Assembly (NCBI RefSeq): GCF_009208555.1
Contig: NZ_WFLI01000007.1
Location: forward strand, 156,498-220,497
Length of the DNA: 64,000 nucleotides
Reading direction: 5' to 3'
Origin: Janthinobacterium violaceinigrum
Lineage (GTDB): Bacteria; Pseudomonadota; Gammaproteobacteria; Burkholderiales; Burkholderiaceae_D
A model generated the notes under the pieces. The model had not been told where the DNA came from. It worked only from the letters and a program-made list of their open reading frames with translations, and did not search any database. This document shows positions 17,901 through 26,209 of this stretch, piece after piece; the first letter of the stretch is position 1; each line of letters starts with the position of its first letter. The translations under genes were made by a program, and so were the position numbers.

Positions 17901-19636
17901 GGCGAAATCGAAAATGCCTGCTCGCGGTCGATCGCCACGCCCGCGTTATGCAGCGCCGGCAGGATGGCCGACAGCGGCGGCACCTTGTTGGCCGAATACA
18001 GGCGGATGGTGGTGACGGCACCCGTCTCGATGCGCACGGCCACGTGCGATGGATCGGTGTTGCGCAAGATGGTGTCGAGGTCGCGGAAAGCGACGGCCGG
18101 CGCGGTAGCGGCCACGTAGTCGAGCGGCAGGGTGGCGCAGAGTTTGCGCAGGCTGGTGCGCAGGGCCACGTCGGGCACGGCGTCGGCCACGGCGGCAAAG
18201 CCGTTATGCCAGCCATCGAGCACGCCCAAGAGCGGCTGTTCGATATCCGTTTCCAGGTCCAGCGGGTAGCGGGCGGCGTGGGCGATCAGATAGACGCGCG
18301 CCAGGGGGCCGTCGGCCACCAGGGTCTGCGTGCTCACATGCGTGGCGCCGGAACTGGCTTGCAGCGCCTTGGCCAGGCTCGATGCCACGCTGGCGCTGTA
18401 GCGCTCGCGCGGCAGGTACACCAGCACGTTCAGGTGGCGCGCGTACACGTCGCGGCGCGCGAAGACCTTGGTGCGCGGCTGCTTGTACAGCGAGACGACG
18501 GCGCCGCATACTTGCGCCAGCCAGTCGAGGTCCGCTTCCAGTGCTTCGGTGCGCGGCAGGGATTCGAGGATCTCGCGGAATTTCTCGGCGCGGAAGCCTT
18601 GCTGGCGCACGCCGGCCAGGCTCAGTACCTTGGCCACGCGGCCGCGCGCAAAGGGCAGCGCCGCCAGCGGGGTGGAATTGCCGGCGCGGGTAAACAGGCC
18701 GACGAAGCAGTGTTCGCCCAGAATGGCGCCTTGCGCATCCGTGTCGCGCACGCCGATGAAATCGAGCTGCTGGTCGCGGTGCAGGGTGCCGGCCACGTCG
18801 GCCTTGACGATGGACAGCGCCGATTCGCGCTTGGCCAGGGTATCGAAATCGCCCGGGATATTCGCCAGGCAGGTGCCGTAGACGGGGTGCGCCGTATCCT
18901 GCAGCACGCCCACGCGGCTCGGGATGTCGCGTTCCAGTTCGCGCACGCCCGGCTTGACGCGGTAATACGCGTAGCCGAACACTTCAAAGCCGCCGCTGCG
19001 GGCCCATTCCAGGAAGGCGGCCACTTCCGCGCCTTCTTCGCCATGCTGGGCGGCGGCCGTGGCGACGGCTGCCAGGCGCTCGCTCATGGCGGCGCTGTCG
19101 CGGCGCACGACGGCGGCGTCGCGCGCCACCATGTCGATCGAGGCGACCAGCGCGGCCAGCGCATCGGGCGCCAGTTCTTCATCGAGCAGCACCAGCACGT
19201 ACGATTCGAGCGGGTCGCCAGGCTGGCGCACCGCTTCCACGCTGCCGTCGGCGGCGCGGCGCACGGGCAGCACGGTATTCATCACGCCGCGCACGGCCAG
19301 GTGCTGGCGGCGCATGGCCATGACGATGGAATCGACCAGGTAAGGCATGTCTTCGTTCAGGATCAGCAAGGCGCTCGCCATGCCGCCACGGCCATCCGCA
19401 TAGCGCAGGGTGGCGATTTGGCAGCCGCTGCCGGTGCGCTTGGCCGCTTGCGTAAAACCGTCGACCAGCACGGGCGCCAGGCTGCCGGGCGCGATGTCGG
19501 CCAGGTCTTCGGCGTCAAGCGAGTCCAGCCATGCCTGCACCAGTTGTACGACAGGCGCTGCCGCCTTGTTCGCATTGCCAGCCGCGTTAATCAGCTCCAG
19601 CGTTTGTGTACGCAAATCTTGTGGCGTGTGATTCAT
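14909..19636 (-). CDS. gdhB: Large NAD-specific glutamate dehydrogenase (180-kDa class)
   Basis: 1575 residues, the size of the L_180 class of NAD-GDH known from Streptomyces and Pseudomonas (GdhB). The N-terminal 650 residues are the regulatory region with ACT-like modules. The catalytic core has GGPVARGGLRWSDRMEDYRT (about 780-800) and AVIVPAGAKGGFV (about 812-824, catalytic Lys). GNGVLLS and the dinucleotide-binding segment around VAEGGNLGATQAGR (about 1105) follow. It oxidises glutamate to 2-oxoglutarate and ammonia, feeding arginine carbon into the TCA cycle. It is embedded between astB and astE and overlaps astE by one base. In Pseudomonas gdhB lies apart from the aru operon. The ATG at 19636 is preceded by GGAGATGCAAG. 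Confidence 0.9.
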   Translation of the reverse strand: MNHTPQDLRTQTLELINAAGNANKAAAPVVQLVQAWLDSLDAEDLADIAPGSLAPVLVDGFTQAAKRTGSGCQIATLRYADGRGGMASALLILNEDMPYLVDSIVMAMRRQHLAVRGVMNTVLPVRRAADGSVEAVRQPGDPLESYVLVLLDEELAPDALAALVASIDMVARDAAVVRRDSAAMSERLAAVATAAAQHGEEGAEVAAFLEWARSGGFEVFGYAYYRVKPGVRELERDIPSRVGVLQDTAHPVYGTCLANIPGDFDTLAKRESALSIVKADVAGTLHRDQQLDFIGVRDTDAQGAILGEHCFVGLFTRAGNSTPLAALPFARGRVAKVLSLAGVRQQGFRAEKFREILESLPRTEALEADLDWLAQVCGAVVSLYKQPRTKVFARRDVYARHLNVLVYLPRERYSASVASSLAKALQASSGATHVSTQTLVADGPLARVYLIAHAARYPLDLETDIEQPLLGVLDGWHNGFAAVADAVPDVALRTSLRKLCATLPLDYVAATAPAVAFRDLDTILRNTDPSHVAVRIETGAVTTIRLYSANKVPPLSAILPALHNAGVAIDREQAFSISPLDGTRYFVTSLTVDAASAAKLAQPSVVAVAQELFAALFNDEAEDGRLNGLVIEGGLSTREVQLVRAYTSYWRQTGSRFSVRYIAESLRKQPAHVKALVDAFLQRFDPSLSDAQHAAALEAIATIKAGLPSVNHADTEEILGALADLMAATLRTSYFQNNQAGDKIIFKFDTSSLALVPEPRPYREIFVFSRRFEGVHLRGGPVARGGLRWSDRMEDYRTEVLGLVKAQMVKNAVIVPAGAKGGFVCKMMPKDAVRETIAAEGEAVYRLFISSLLEVTDNRSLGNIVPPVDTVCFDDADPYLVVAADKGTATFSDIANGIAVQRGFWLGDAFASGGSNGYDHKKLGITAKGAFEAVKRHFYEMDHDLNTTPITMVGVGDMSGDVFGNGVLLSRQLKLVAAFDHRHIFLDPTPDVAVSFDERARLFALPRSSWDDYNKELISAGGGVYPRSARTIELSPQIRAALDIAETSLPPEELMHRILKSPVDLFYNGGIGTYIKASSETHAQVKDRANDHIRVSGNELRVKVVAEGGNLGATQAGRIEFALAGGRIFTDAIDNSAGVDCSDHEVNVKIWLDVEVNAGKLTEADRNRELYAMTDDVERLVLRDNTQQTHLLVRELQAQGESAVQDGYAALIASLEEEGALSRELEQLPSVAELARRKADGRGLTTPELAVVIANVKNRFKRILSALPLTDETWAEPVLKPYFPSLLVETRSALDHPLANAILATVLANEVINRCGPLMIRNLASEHGVDESAVILAWGQAWVALNLAPVFDALDADALTIPRAVSIKVDAQTRVLQQTMIAGVLSVPAEQLRGAGLAELTRLFGAESKRELLQAVGIKSEAALVPGLKPAFVQAWDAVDALEVVSGFLFPALSVPRPASMDLAAFLQVGLALRSQAGIDTLERGLKLAAQGKSQEQLRNYAQQALRRTQQRLLTQVLARAEQGNAGKAVDAVTGALGLSAYVAATELEQAMLDVWTLSEAVNKITAKPTAEATV

Positions 19637-19786
19637 CTTGCATCTCCATTACGGTAATGTGAATGTCCAACGCTGTCGTTCGGGCTTGTGGCTGGGCGGC
19701 AGCGGTGTCAAGAGACGGGGGTCGCCCGTCCAATTCTGTGCTACGGATAGTCTGTCTCGGATTTTTTCTGTGTGTTTTTCTATCGC

Positions 19787-21127
19787 CTACAAGTCGTACA
19801 ATCCCGGTAAGTTGAGGATGATCGTCAATTCTTCAAGCGCCGCATGCACTTCCAGCGCCAGCTGCGGGTCGGCCAGGTCGCTCGGCTCCAGATGGTCGCG
19901 GTAGTGCTTCTCCACCCACTGCACCAGCCGATGGTACAGCGCTTCCGTCATGATCACGCCCTGGTGCATGGCGCGCGCCTCGGTTTCCGTCAGGGCCACG
20001 CGCAAGCGCAGGCAGGCGGGCCCGCCGCCGTTGCGCATGCTCTGGCGCAGGTCGAAATGAATCAGTTCATCGACCGGGCCGCCGCTGGCCACCAGGCCTT
20101 CCAGGTAGCGCGCCACGGCGCGGTTTTCCTGGCATTCCTGCGGAATCACCAGCGCCATCCTGCCGCCCTCTTTCGTCAGCAGCTGGCTGTTGAACAGGTA
20201 GCTGCTGACGGCGTCCGCGATCGGCACCTGGCCCGTGTCCACGCGCAGCGCCTGCAAATCGGCCCCCGTGGCGGCAACGGCACGGTGCAACTGCGACAGG
20301 CTTGCCTCTTCGTCCGCAAACGCCTGCTCGTGATAGAACAGCACATTGCCATTGCCGACGGCGATGACGTCGTTATGGAACACGCCCTGGTCGATCACGT
20401 CCGGATTCTGCTGCACGTACACGGTGCGCTTCGCATCCAGGCCATGCAGGCGCGCCACGGCTTGCGACGCTTCCAGGGTCTGGCGCGCCGGGTAGCGCTT
20501 CGGCGACGGCGCCGATGGATCGAACTCCACGCGACCATACACGAACAGCTCGACCGATGGCGCGCCGTGGTTCGCGCCCAGGCGCGTGTGGTTGGCCGCG
20601 CCCTCGTCGCCAAAGGCGGGCGTCGACGGCAGCGCGTCATGCACGGCAAAGTGCCTGTCGTCGCTGAAAATGGCGCGCAGGCTGCGCGCCGACTGCGCGT
20701 GCTCGAAGGCGCGGTGCAACTTGTTATTCAGGTTGGCGGCCGTAAAATGCACGCGGCCATCGTGCGTGTCCGCCGACGGGCTGACCGTGGCGGCGTTCGC
20801 CGTCCACATGGGCGAGGCCGAATACGCGCAAGCGAGGATGACGGGCGACTCCTTGTAGGCGCGCGCCAGCACCTCGGCGTCCGTGCCCGTGAAACCGATG
20901 GAGCGCAGCAGGCGGAAATTGGGCCGGTCCTGCGGCGGCAGCAAAGCTTGCGCAAAGCCGCGCGCGGCCAGCGCACGCATCTTGGCCAGGCCCTGCAAGG
21001 CGGCCTGCTTCGGATTCGAAGCGCTTTTCACATTGCTGAACGAAGCCACGTTGCCAAACGAGAGCCCCGCATAGTTATGCGATGGGCCCACCAGGCCGTC
21101 AAAATTGTATTCGCGCGTGCTGTGCAT
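19787..21127 (-). CDS. astB: N-succinylarginine dihydrolase
   Basis: 446 residues against 447 in E. coli AstB. The N-terminus [20 protein letters not shown] is the family signature, and [16 protein letters not shown] near residue 365 carries the catalytic Cys. The enzyme hydrolyses succinylarginine to succinylornithine, CO2 and two ammonia. The start at 21127 ([11 protein letters not shown]) has AAGGA 7 nt upstream; an in-frame TTG at 21142 is less likely. It begins 18 nt after the astD stop codon, so it belongs to the same transcript. The 150 bp between it and glutamate dehydrogenase contain a GACGGG/CCCGTC hairpin without a T-run, so readthrough is plausible. Confidence 0.95.
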   Translation of the reverse strand: MHSTREYNFDGLVGPSHNYAGLSFGNVASFSNVKSASNPKQAALQGLAKMRALAARGFAQALLPPQDRPNFRLLRSIGFTGTDAEVLARAYKESPVILACAYSASPMWTANAATVSPSADTHDGRVHFTAANLNNKLHRAFEHAQSARSLRAIFSDDRHFAVHDALPSTPAFGDEGAANHTRLGANHGAPSVELFVYGRVEFDPSAPSPKRYPARQTLEASQAVARLHGLDAKRTVYVQQNPDVIDQGVFHNDVIAVGNGNVLFYHEQAFADEEASLSQLHRAVAATGADLQALRVDTGQVPIADAVSSYLFNSQLLTKEGGRMALVIPQECQENRAVARYLEGLVASGGPVDELIHFDLRQSMRNGGGPACLRLRVALTETEARAMHQGVIMTEALYHRLVQWVEKHYRDHLEPSDLADPQLALEVHAALEELTIILNLPGLYDL

Positions 21128-21145
21128 GGGTATGTCCTTCAAAAC

Positions 21146-22642
21146 TTAAAAATTCAGGCCGGGCGACAGCTTGGCCGGCATTTCCAGTGCGCTGTTCTCG
21201 ATCGAGGCGACCGGATAGGCGCAGTAGTCAGCCGCGTAATAGGCGCTCGGACGGTGGTTGCCCGACTTGCCGATGCCGCCGAACGGCGCCGTGCTGGCCG
21301 CGCCCGTGGTAGGACGGTTCCAGTTGATGATGCCGGCGCGCGCGCGCACCTGGAAGGTTTGCCACAGGGCCGGATCGTCGGACAGCAAGGCGGCGGCCAG
21401 GCCGAATTCGGTGGCGTTGGCCACCTTCAGGGCCGCATCGAAATCGGCCACGCGTATCACTTGCAGCAAGGGGCCGAACCACTCTTCGTCCGGAATGCCA
21501 ACGGCGCCGGTGACGTCGACGATGCCGGCCGTCACAAAGCCCGCCTGCGGATTCAACTGGCGCATCTGCAGCAGGGTGGTGCCGCCCTTGGCCACCATGT
21601 CCGCCTGCGCCTGCACCAGGCGCGCGGCCACGGCGCTCGATACCACTGGACCCATGAAGGGCTGCGGCTGCGCATCGGATGCGCCGATGCCCAGCTTCGC
21701 CGCCACTTCCACCAGGCGCGCGACAAACGCTGCACCGGCTGCATTGTCCTGCACCACCAGGCGGCGCGCGCAGGTGCAGCGCTGGCCGGCCGAGACAAAG
21801 GCGGAAAAGATCGCGTGATGCACGGCCGCATCCACGTCCTGCACATCCCACACGACGAGGGCATTGTTGCCGCCCATTTCCAGCGCCAGCATCTTGCCCG
21901 GCTGGCCGCCGAACTGGCGGTGCAGGCTGATGCCCGTCTGGCAGGAACCCGTAAACAGCACGCCGTCGAGGTGCGCATTGGCGCCCAGGGCCACGCCAGT
22001 GTCGCGCCCGCCGTTGACGAGGTTGACGACGCCGTCCGGCAAGCCCGCCTGCTGCCACAGCTGCACGGTTTTCACGGCCGTGCGCGGCGCATATTCGCTG
22101 GGCTTGAAGACGATGGTGTTACCGGCGATCAGGGCCGGCACGATGTGGCCGTTCGGCAGGTGACCGGGGAAGTTATACGGGCCGAACACGCCGAACACGC
22201 CATGCGGGCGGTGGCGCAGCACGGCGTCGCCATCGGCGATCTTGCTTTGCGTGACGCCCGTGCGCGCGTGATACGACTGCACCGAGATATCGATCTTGTT
22301 GGCCATCGTGGCCACTTCCGTGCGCGATTCCCACAAGGGTTTGCCCACTTCTTCCGAGATCAGCAGCGCCAGCGCTTCGGCGTGCTCCTTCAGCAGCTCG
22401 CGGAAGCGCACGCAGATGGCGATGCGTTCTTCGACGGGCGTATCGGCCCACGCTTCGAACGCTGCGCGGGCGGCCCGGCAAGCCTGTTCCACTTCGTTGT
22501 CCGTCGCTTCCAGGCTGGCCCAGGTCTGCTTGCCGTTCGACGGATCGATGGTGACCAGTTCGCGGCCCGTGCCTGGCAGCCAGGCGCCGTTGATGAAGTT
22601 CGATGCTGCGGTAGATGAATGAAGGTCGGACGATTTAGACAT
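21146..22642 (-). CDS. astD: N-succinylglutamate 5-semialdehyde dehydrogenase
   Basis: 498 residues of the aldehyde dehydrogenase superfamily. FNINGAWLPGTG-like entry sequence, ALEMGGNNALVVWD (catalytic Glu region, about residue 255) and SAGQRCTCARRLVV (catalytic Cys, about 290) match AstD closely. It oxidises succinylglutamate semialdehyde to succinylglutamate with NAD+. The start at 22642 (MSKSSDLHSS) lies inside the last codons of aruG, an 8-nt overlap, with GAGGA upstream. The open frame above 22642 is Cys-rich and belongs to aruG in another frame. The order aruF-aruG-astD-astB is that of the Pseudomonas aru operon. Confidence 0.95.
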   Translation of the reverse strand: MSKSSDLHSSTAASNFINGAWLPGTGRELVTIDPSNGKQTWASLEATDNEVEQACRAARAAFEAWADTPVEERIAICVRFRELLKEHAEALALLISEEVGKPLWESRTEVATMANKIDISVQSYHARTGVTQSKIADGDAVLRHRPHGVFGVFGPYNFPGHLPNGHIVPALIAGNTIVFKPSEYAPRTAVKTVQLWQQAGLPDGVVNLVNGGRDTGVALGANAHLDGVLFTGSCQTGISLHRQFGGQPGKMLALEMGGNNALVVWDVQDVDAAVHHAIFSAFVSAGQRCTCARRLVVQDNAAGAAFVARLVEVAAKLGIGASDAQPQPFMGPVVSSAVAARLVQAQADMVAKGGTTLLQMRQLNPQAGFVTAGIVDVTGAVGIPDEEWFGPLLQVIRVADFDAALKVANATEFGLAAALLSDDPALWQTFQVRARAGIINWNRPTTGAASTAPFGGIGKSGNHRPSAYYAADYCAYPVASIENSALEMPAKLSPGLNF

Positions 22643-23687
22643 GGAGATGCTTCCTCGGGTTGAGTGACAAGGTGCGCACGGTGTCGCCATTGCGGCTACG
22701 CAGCAGATGCAGTTCATCGTCATCGAGCGCGATCTTGCCGCTGTGCGGATTGGCGCTGGTGACGATCATGCGGAAATCTTTCAGGTCGGTGTTCGACACC
22801 AGATACGGCTCGGCCTGGGCAAGGTCGCTACAGGCTTCCGGTACCGCCTCGGCGTCGAGCACGGCAGGCATGCTGTCGCGCATGGCACGCAGCTCGGAGA
22901 CGCGCGCCTGCAGCACGGGACCGGCGTCGAAAATATCGACATAGCCTTCGAAGTGCAAGCCTTCCTGTTCCAGCAGGCGGCGCGCGGGCGCCGTGCTCAG
23001 ATGCACCTTGCCGATGACTTCCTGCGCCTCGTCGGGCAGGTAGGCCACGTACATGGGCTGGCGCGGCATCAGTTCGGCGATGAACGATTTTTTTCCCAGG
23101 CTCGTCAGGTCGTCGACGTGGTGGAAATCCATCTTGAAGAAGTGGCGGCCCAGGCCCTCGTAGAACGGCGAGCTGCCGTCCGGCGCCTGGTAGCCGCGCA
23201 TTTCCGCGATCAGCTTTTCCGTGAACAGGTGCGGGAACTGGGCGATGAACAGAAAGCGGCTTTTCGACAGCAGCTTGCCGTTGTTGCCGCTGCGGTAATC
23301 GGGGTGCAAAAACAGCGAGCACAGTTCCGTGCTGCCCGTCAGGTCGTTCGACAGGTACAGCGTTTCCATGCGCGTAAACACATCAAGCTCGCGGCTCGAG
23401 TGCACGAGCGTGCCGATGCGGTAGTTGTAGAACGGTTCGTCCAGGCCCACGGCGCCCTTGATGGCGCACACGCCGGCCAGGCGGCCCGTGTCGGTATCCT
23501 CCATGACGAACATATAGTCGCGCTTTTCGGGCGGGATCGTTTCGGCGAACGAGGCGCAGGCGATGGCCAGGCGGTCGCCCAGCATTTTCATGTCCGGCTT
23601 GAGGGTGGTCATGCCGGTGCCGACCTGGCTGGCCAGGCCGTACAGGGCGTCCAGGTCAGAAGCGTTGATGGCGCGTACTACTAGCAT
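22635..23687 (-). CDS. aruG: Arginine/ornithine N-succinyltransferase, second (AruG/AstA-type) subunit
   Basis: 350 residues of the AstA family. VVRAINASDLDALYGLASQ, STELCSLFLHPDYRSGNNG, LLSKSRFLFIAQFPHLF and GLGRHFFKMDF match P. aeruginosa AruG and E. coli AstA. With AruF it would form a heteromeric enzyme transferring succinyl from succinyl-CoA to the alpha-amino group of arginine (and ornithine), the committing AST step. The start at 23687 (MLVVRAIN) is preceded by GAGAG, and the gap to aruF is 13 nt. Its 3' end overlaps the start of astD by 8 nt. The C-terminus has a segment rich in Ala/Glu not obvious in E. coli AstA. Confidence 0.92.
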   Translation of the reverse strand: MLVVRAINASDLDALYGLASQVGTGMTTLKPDMKMLGDRLAIACASFAETIPPEKRDYMFVMEDTDTGRLAGVCAIKGAVGLDEPFYNYRIGTLVHSSRELDVFTRMETLYLSNDLTGSTELCSLFLHPDYRSGNNGKLLSKSRFLFIAQFPHLFTEKLIAEMRGYQAPDGSSPFYEGLGRHFFKMDFHHVDDLTSLGKKSFIAELMPRQPMYVAYLPDEAQEVIGKVHLSTAPARRLLEQEGLHFEGYVDIFDAGPVLQARVSELRAMRDSMPAVLDAEAVPEACSDLAQAEPYLVSNTDLKDFRMIVTSANPHSGKIALDDDELHLLRSRNGDTVRTLSLNPRKHLHV

Positions 23688-23700
23688 AATGTTCTCTCGG

Positions 23701-24732
23701 TTAGATGCGTACGCAGATGACGCTGTCGCCTTCGGCCACGGCCAGCGCCTCGAGCAGCTCGGCCGGCAAGCCGACGGTGTCCTGCCCTTCGAGCGCATCG
23801 CAGGTGAAGGTGACGGCGCGGAAGTTGCGCTCCGCGCCCGAAGCGATCGCGTAATGCACTTTCAGGCCCGTGCGGCTGGGCGTGACGCCTGCGACGACAC
23901 GGCGCGTGAGCGAGCCCGTAAACGAGCGCAGCGAATTCTTGTGCGCCTGCAGGATCGGGCCGCCATCGAAGATGTCGATGTAATCGTCGGCTTCGAAACC
24001 TTCTTCCGTCAGCAGATTGAACGCCAGTTCGCCGCTCGGGTGGATCTGGCCCATGGCCGCCTGCGCGTCGCCGGGCAAGAGCGGCACGTACACGGGGTAA
24101 TGCGGCATCAGCTCGACGATCAGGGTGCGGTTGCGCGCGCCGCCGATGACTTTCTCCGCATCGAGGAAATCCATCTGGAAGAACTTGCGGCCCAGCGCAT
24201 CCCAGAACGGCGACTGGCCGTTGGCGTCCGTGATGCCGGCCAGCGGCACGAAGAAACGATCGCCGAAACGGTGCGGTGCCAGCACGGCGAACAGCAGCCG
24301 CGCGCGCGACAGCAAGGCCGCCTCCAGGCCCGCCTGCTCCATATTGCGCACATAGAAGCCGGACAGCTGCGAGTACGCCGTCAGCTCCGAACACAGGGTC
24401 AGCGCATGCACGCTGTGACTGATGTTCAGGTCGCGCGAGACTTGCTGGATGACGTCGTTGCGAAAGGAAAAATAAGTACCGTTCGAGCCGGCCGAGGCGA
24501 AGATGGCGGCCGTACCGAGGATGCTCTTGTCGAGCAGGGATTCAAGCACGAAGAGATACGACTCTTCGCTGGGGATGTCGACATGGGCGGCAAACGAGGC
24601 GATGGAGCGCTCGACGGAGGCGGCGATTTTTTCACGCGTCTTCGGCAGGGTATGGACACCCGGCATGGTTACCGCGGCCAGCGCTTCGAGGGCTGCGATA
24701 TCCGCAATTTCTACCGGACGGACAACATACAT
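23701..24732 (-). CDS. aruF: Arginine/ornithine N-succinyltransferase, first (AruF-type) subunit
   Basis: 343 residues, homologous along its length to the next gene: both have the RP/A-x-E-I-A-D-x-x-AL start, SELTAYSQLSGFY/STELCSLFLHP, GRKFFQMDF and DDYIDIFDGGPIL blocks. It has a distinct N-terminus (MYVVRPVEIADIAALEALAA), placing it with AruF rather than AruG. It is the alpha-type subunit of arginine succinyltransferase. AAGGAG lies 5 nt before the ATG at 24732. It follows astC by 94 bp, and a GC-rich hairpin sits in that gap. Two-subunit enzymes are known from pseudomonads; enterics have a single AstA. Confidence 0.9.
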   Translation of the reverse strand: MYVVRPVEIADIAALEALAAVTMPGVHTLPKTREKIAASVERSIASFAAHVDIPSEESYLFVLESLLDKSILGTAAIFASAGSNGTYFSFRNDVIQQVSRDLNISHSVHALTLCSELTAYSQLSGFYVRNMEQAGLEAALLSRARLLFAVLAPHRFGDRFFVPLAGITDANGQSPFWDALGRKFFQMDFLDAEKVIGGARNRTLIVELMPHYPVYVPLLPGDAQAAMGQIHPSGELAFNLLTEEGFEADDYIDIFDGGPILQAHKNSLRSFTGSLTRRVVAGVTPSRTGLKVHYAIASGAERNFRAVTFTCDALEGQDTVGLPAELLEALAVAEGDSVICVRI

Positions 24733-24773
24733 GGATACTCCTTCAGTGCAGACAATGCCAGGGTAGAACCAAG

Positions 24774-24800
24774 CCGGCCCGCAGCAAAGCGGCGGGCCGG
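24774..24800 (-). other. GC-rich stem-loop between astC and aruF
   Basis: CCGGCCCGC at 24774-24782 and GCGGGCCGG at 24792-24800 form a perfect 9-bp stem with a 9-nt loop. No T-run follows on the minus strand. It may set relative expression of astC and the downstream genes through processing, 3' end stability or partial termination. Confidence 0.6.
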
Positions 24801-24826
24801 TGATCAAACAGGGAGCGAGGCTAGCC

Positions 24827-26068
24827 TCAGGCTTTCAGCATGCCGTCGATGGCCACGCGCAGCAGGCGGCCCGCTTCGGCAATCTGTTCGTCCGAGACGA
24901 TCAGGGCCGGCGCCAGGCGCACCACGTCCATACCGGCGATCAGCACCATCAAGCCTTGCGCTTCGGCCGCTTTCTGGATGTCCTTCGCGCGGCCCTTCCA
25001 GGCATCGCTGACTACCAGGCCCAGCAGCAAACCGCTGCCGCGCACGGCGGAGAATACTTGCGGATAATCCGTGATCAGGCCTTGCAGCATGGCGATGGTA
25101 TTGACGCTCGCATCCTTGACGCGGGCCAGGAAGGCCGGCGTGTTGATCGTCTCCAGCACGGTCAGGGCCACGGTGGCGGCCAGCGGGTTGCCGCCGTAGG
25201 TGGTGCCGTGCGTGCCGACGGCCAGGGTTTGCGCCAGTTCATTGGTGGTCAGCATGGCGCCGATCGGGTAGCCGTTGCCCAGCGCCTTGGCGGCCGTCAG
25301 GATGTCCGGCGTGACGCCGTAGCCCATGTAGGCGAACAACGCGCCAGTGCGGCCCATGCCGCACTGGACTTCGTCGAAAATCAACAGGGCGCCCGTCTTG
25401 TCGCACAGGGCGCGCAGTTCCTTGAGGAACTCCGGATTGCCGGGCACCACGCCGCCTTCGCCTTGTACCGGCTCGACGATCACGGCGCACACGTCATCGC
25501 CGATGGCGGCGCGCGCCGCTTCGATGTCGTTGTAGGCGATGTGGTCGATCGATGGCGGCAGCGGCTCGAAGCCTTCCGTGTACTTGGCCTGGCCGCCGAC
25601 GGACACCGTAAACAGGGTGCGGCCGTGGAAAGAGCTGAAGCACGAAATGATGCGCGACTTGTGCGCGCCGAACCTGGTGTGCGCATACTTGCGCGCCAGT
25701 TTCAGGGCCGCTTCGTTGGCTTCCGCGCCCGAGTTGCAGAAGAAGGCGCGGTCGGCAAACGTCGCTTCCGTCAGGGCCAGCGCCAGGCGCAGCACCGGTT
25801 CGTTGGTGTAGCCGTTGCCCAAATGCCACAAATTATTGATTTGCTTGGTCAGCACGTCGACCAGGGCCGGATGGCAGTGGCCCAGGCTGTTGACGGCGAT
25901 GCCGGAGGTGAAATCGAGGTAATGCTTGCCTGCCTGGTCCCACAGATCCAGTCCGGAACCGCGCACGGGCACCATGGCTGCAGGGGCGTAGGTAGGAACG
26001 AGGACCTGGTCAAAGGTTTCCCGGGTGACTGGACGAGCCGTTACGGTCGAATCAAGCTTGGCATTCAT
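24827..26068 (-). CDS. astC: Succinylornithine / acetylornithine transaminase
   Basis: 413 residues, class III PLP aminotransferase of the ArgD/AstC/AruC type. Motifs in order: [62 protein letters not shown], and the PLP lysine in [11 protein letters not shown] (about Lys260). It converts succinylornithine and 2-oxoglutarate to succinylglutamate semialdehyde and glutamate. The first gene of the catabolic operon, it is preceded by an ArgR-like operator and promoter at 26128-26192. The AST context favours the catabolic role over biosynthetic ArgD, although such enzymes often do both. Confidence 0.92.
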   Translation of the reverse strand: MNAKLDSTVTARPVTRETFDQVLVPTYAPAAMVPVRGSGLDLWDQAGKHYLDFTSGIAVNSLGHCHPALVDVLTKQINNLWHLGNGYTNEPVLRLALALTEATFADRAFFCNSGAEANEAALKLARKYAHTRFGAHKSRIISCFSSFHGRTLFTVSVGGQAKYTEGFEPLPPSIDHIAYNDIEAARAAIGDDVCAVIVEPVQGEGGVVPGNPEFLKELRALCDKTGALLIFDEVQCGMGRTGALFAYMGYGVTPDILTAAKALGNGYPIGAMLTTNELAQTLAVGTHGTTYGGNPLAATVALTVLETINTPAFLARVKDASVNTIAMLQGLITDYPQVFSAVRGSGLLLGLVVSDAWKGRAKDIQKAAEAQGLMVLIAGMDVVRLAPALIVSDEQIAEAGRLLRVAIDGMLKA

Positions 26069-26127
26069 AGCATTTCCCCATCAATATGTTAGGTACTCCG
26101 CAGCTACGACAGCTACGTGTGTACTGC

Positions 26128-26192
26128 ATTATAAAAAGCGGGATGCTAAAACTCTTTTGAATCTGCGACAAGGATTTTCACAATTCATCACA
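26128..26192 (-). promoter_or_regulatory. astC promoter with ArgR-like direct-repeat operator
   Basis: On the minus strand TATAAT lies at 26133-26128; the hexamer 17 nt upstream (AAGAGT) is far from TTGACA, so an activator is expected. Upstream, TGTCGC (26170-26165), eight bases, then AA fits the half-site TGTCGC-N8-AA that I recall for the Pseudomonas AraC-type ArgR. A second, weaker half-site TGTGAT-N8-AA starts at 26192, exactly 22 nt away in the same orientation. The pair ends near the -35 region. Confidence 0.6.
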
Positions 26193-26209
26193 GCTGCCTT
26201 GACACGGGG

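Noticed and set aside
14828..19657. A 1609-codon open frame on the plus strand
   Set aside because: It is antisense to the NAD-glutamate dehydrogenase gene. Its product is rich in His, Arg, Gln and Gly with no family similarity, as expected for the opposite strand of a GC-rich gene.
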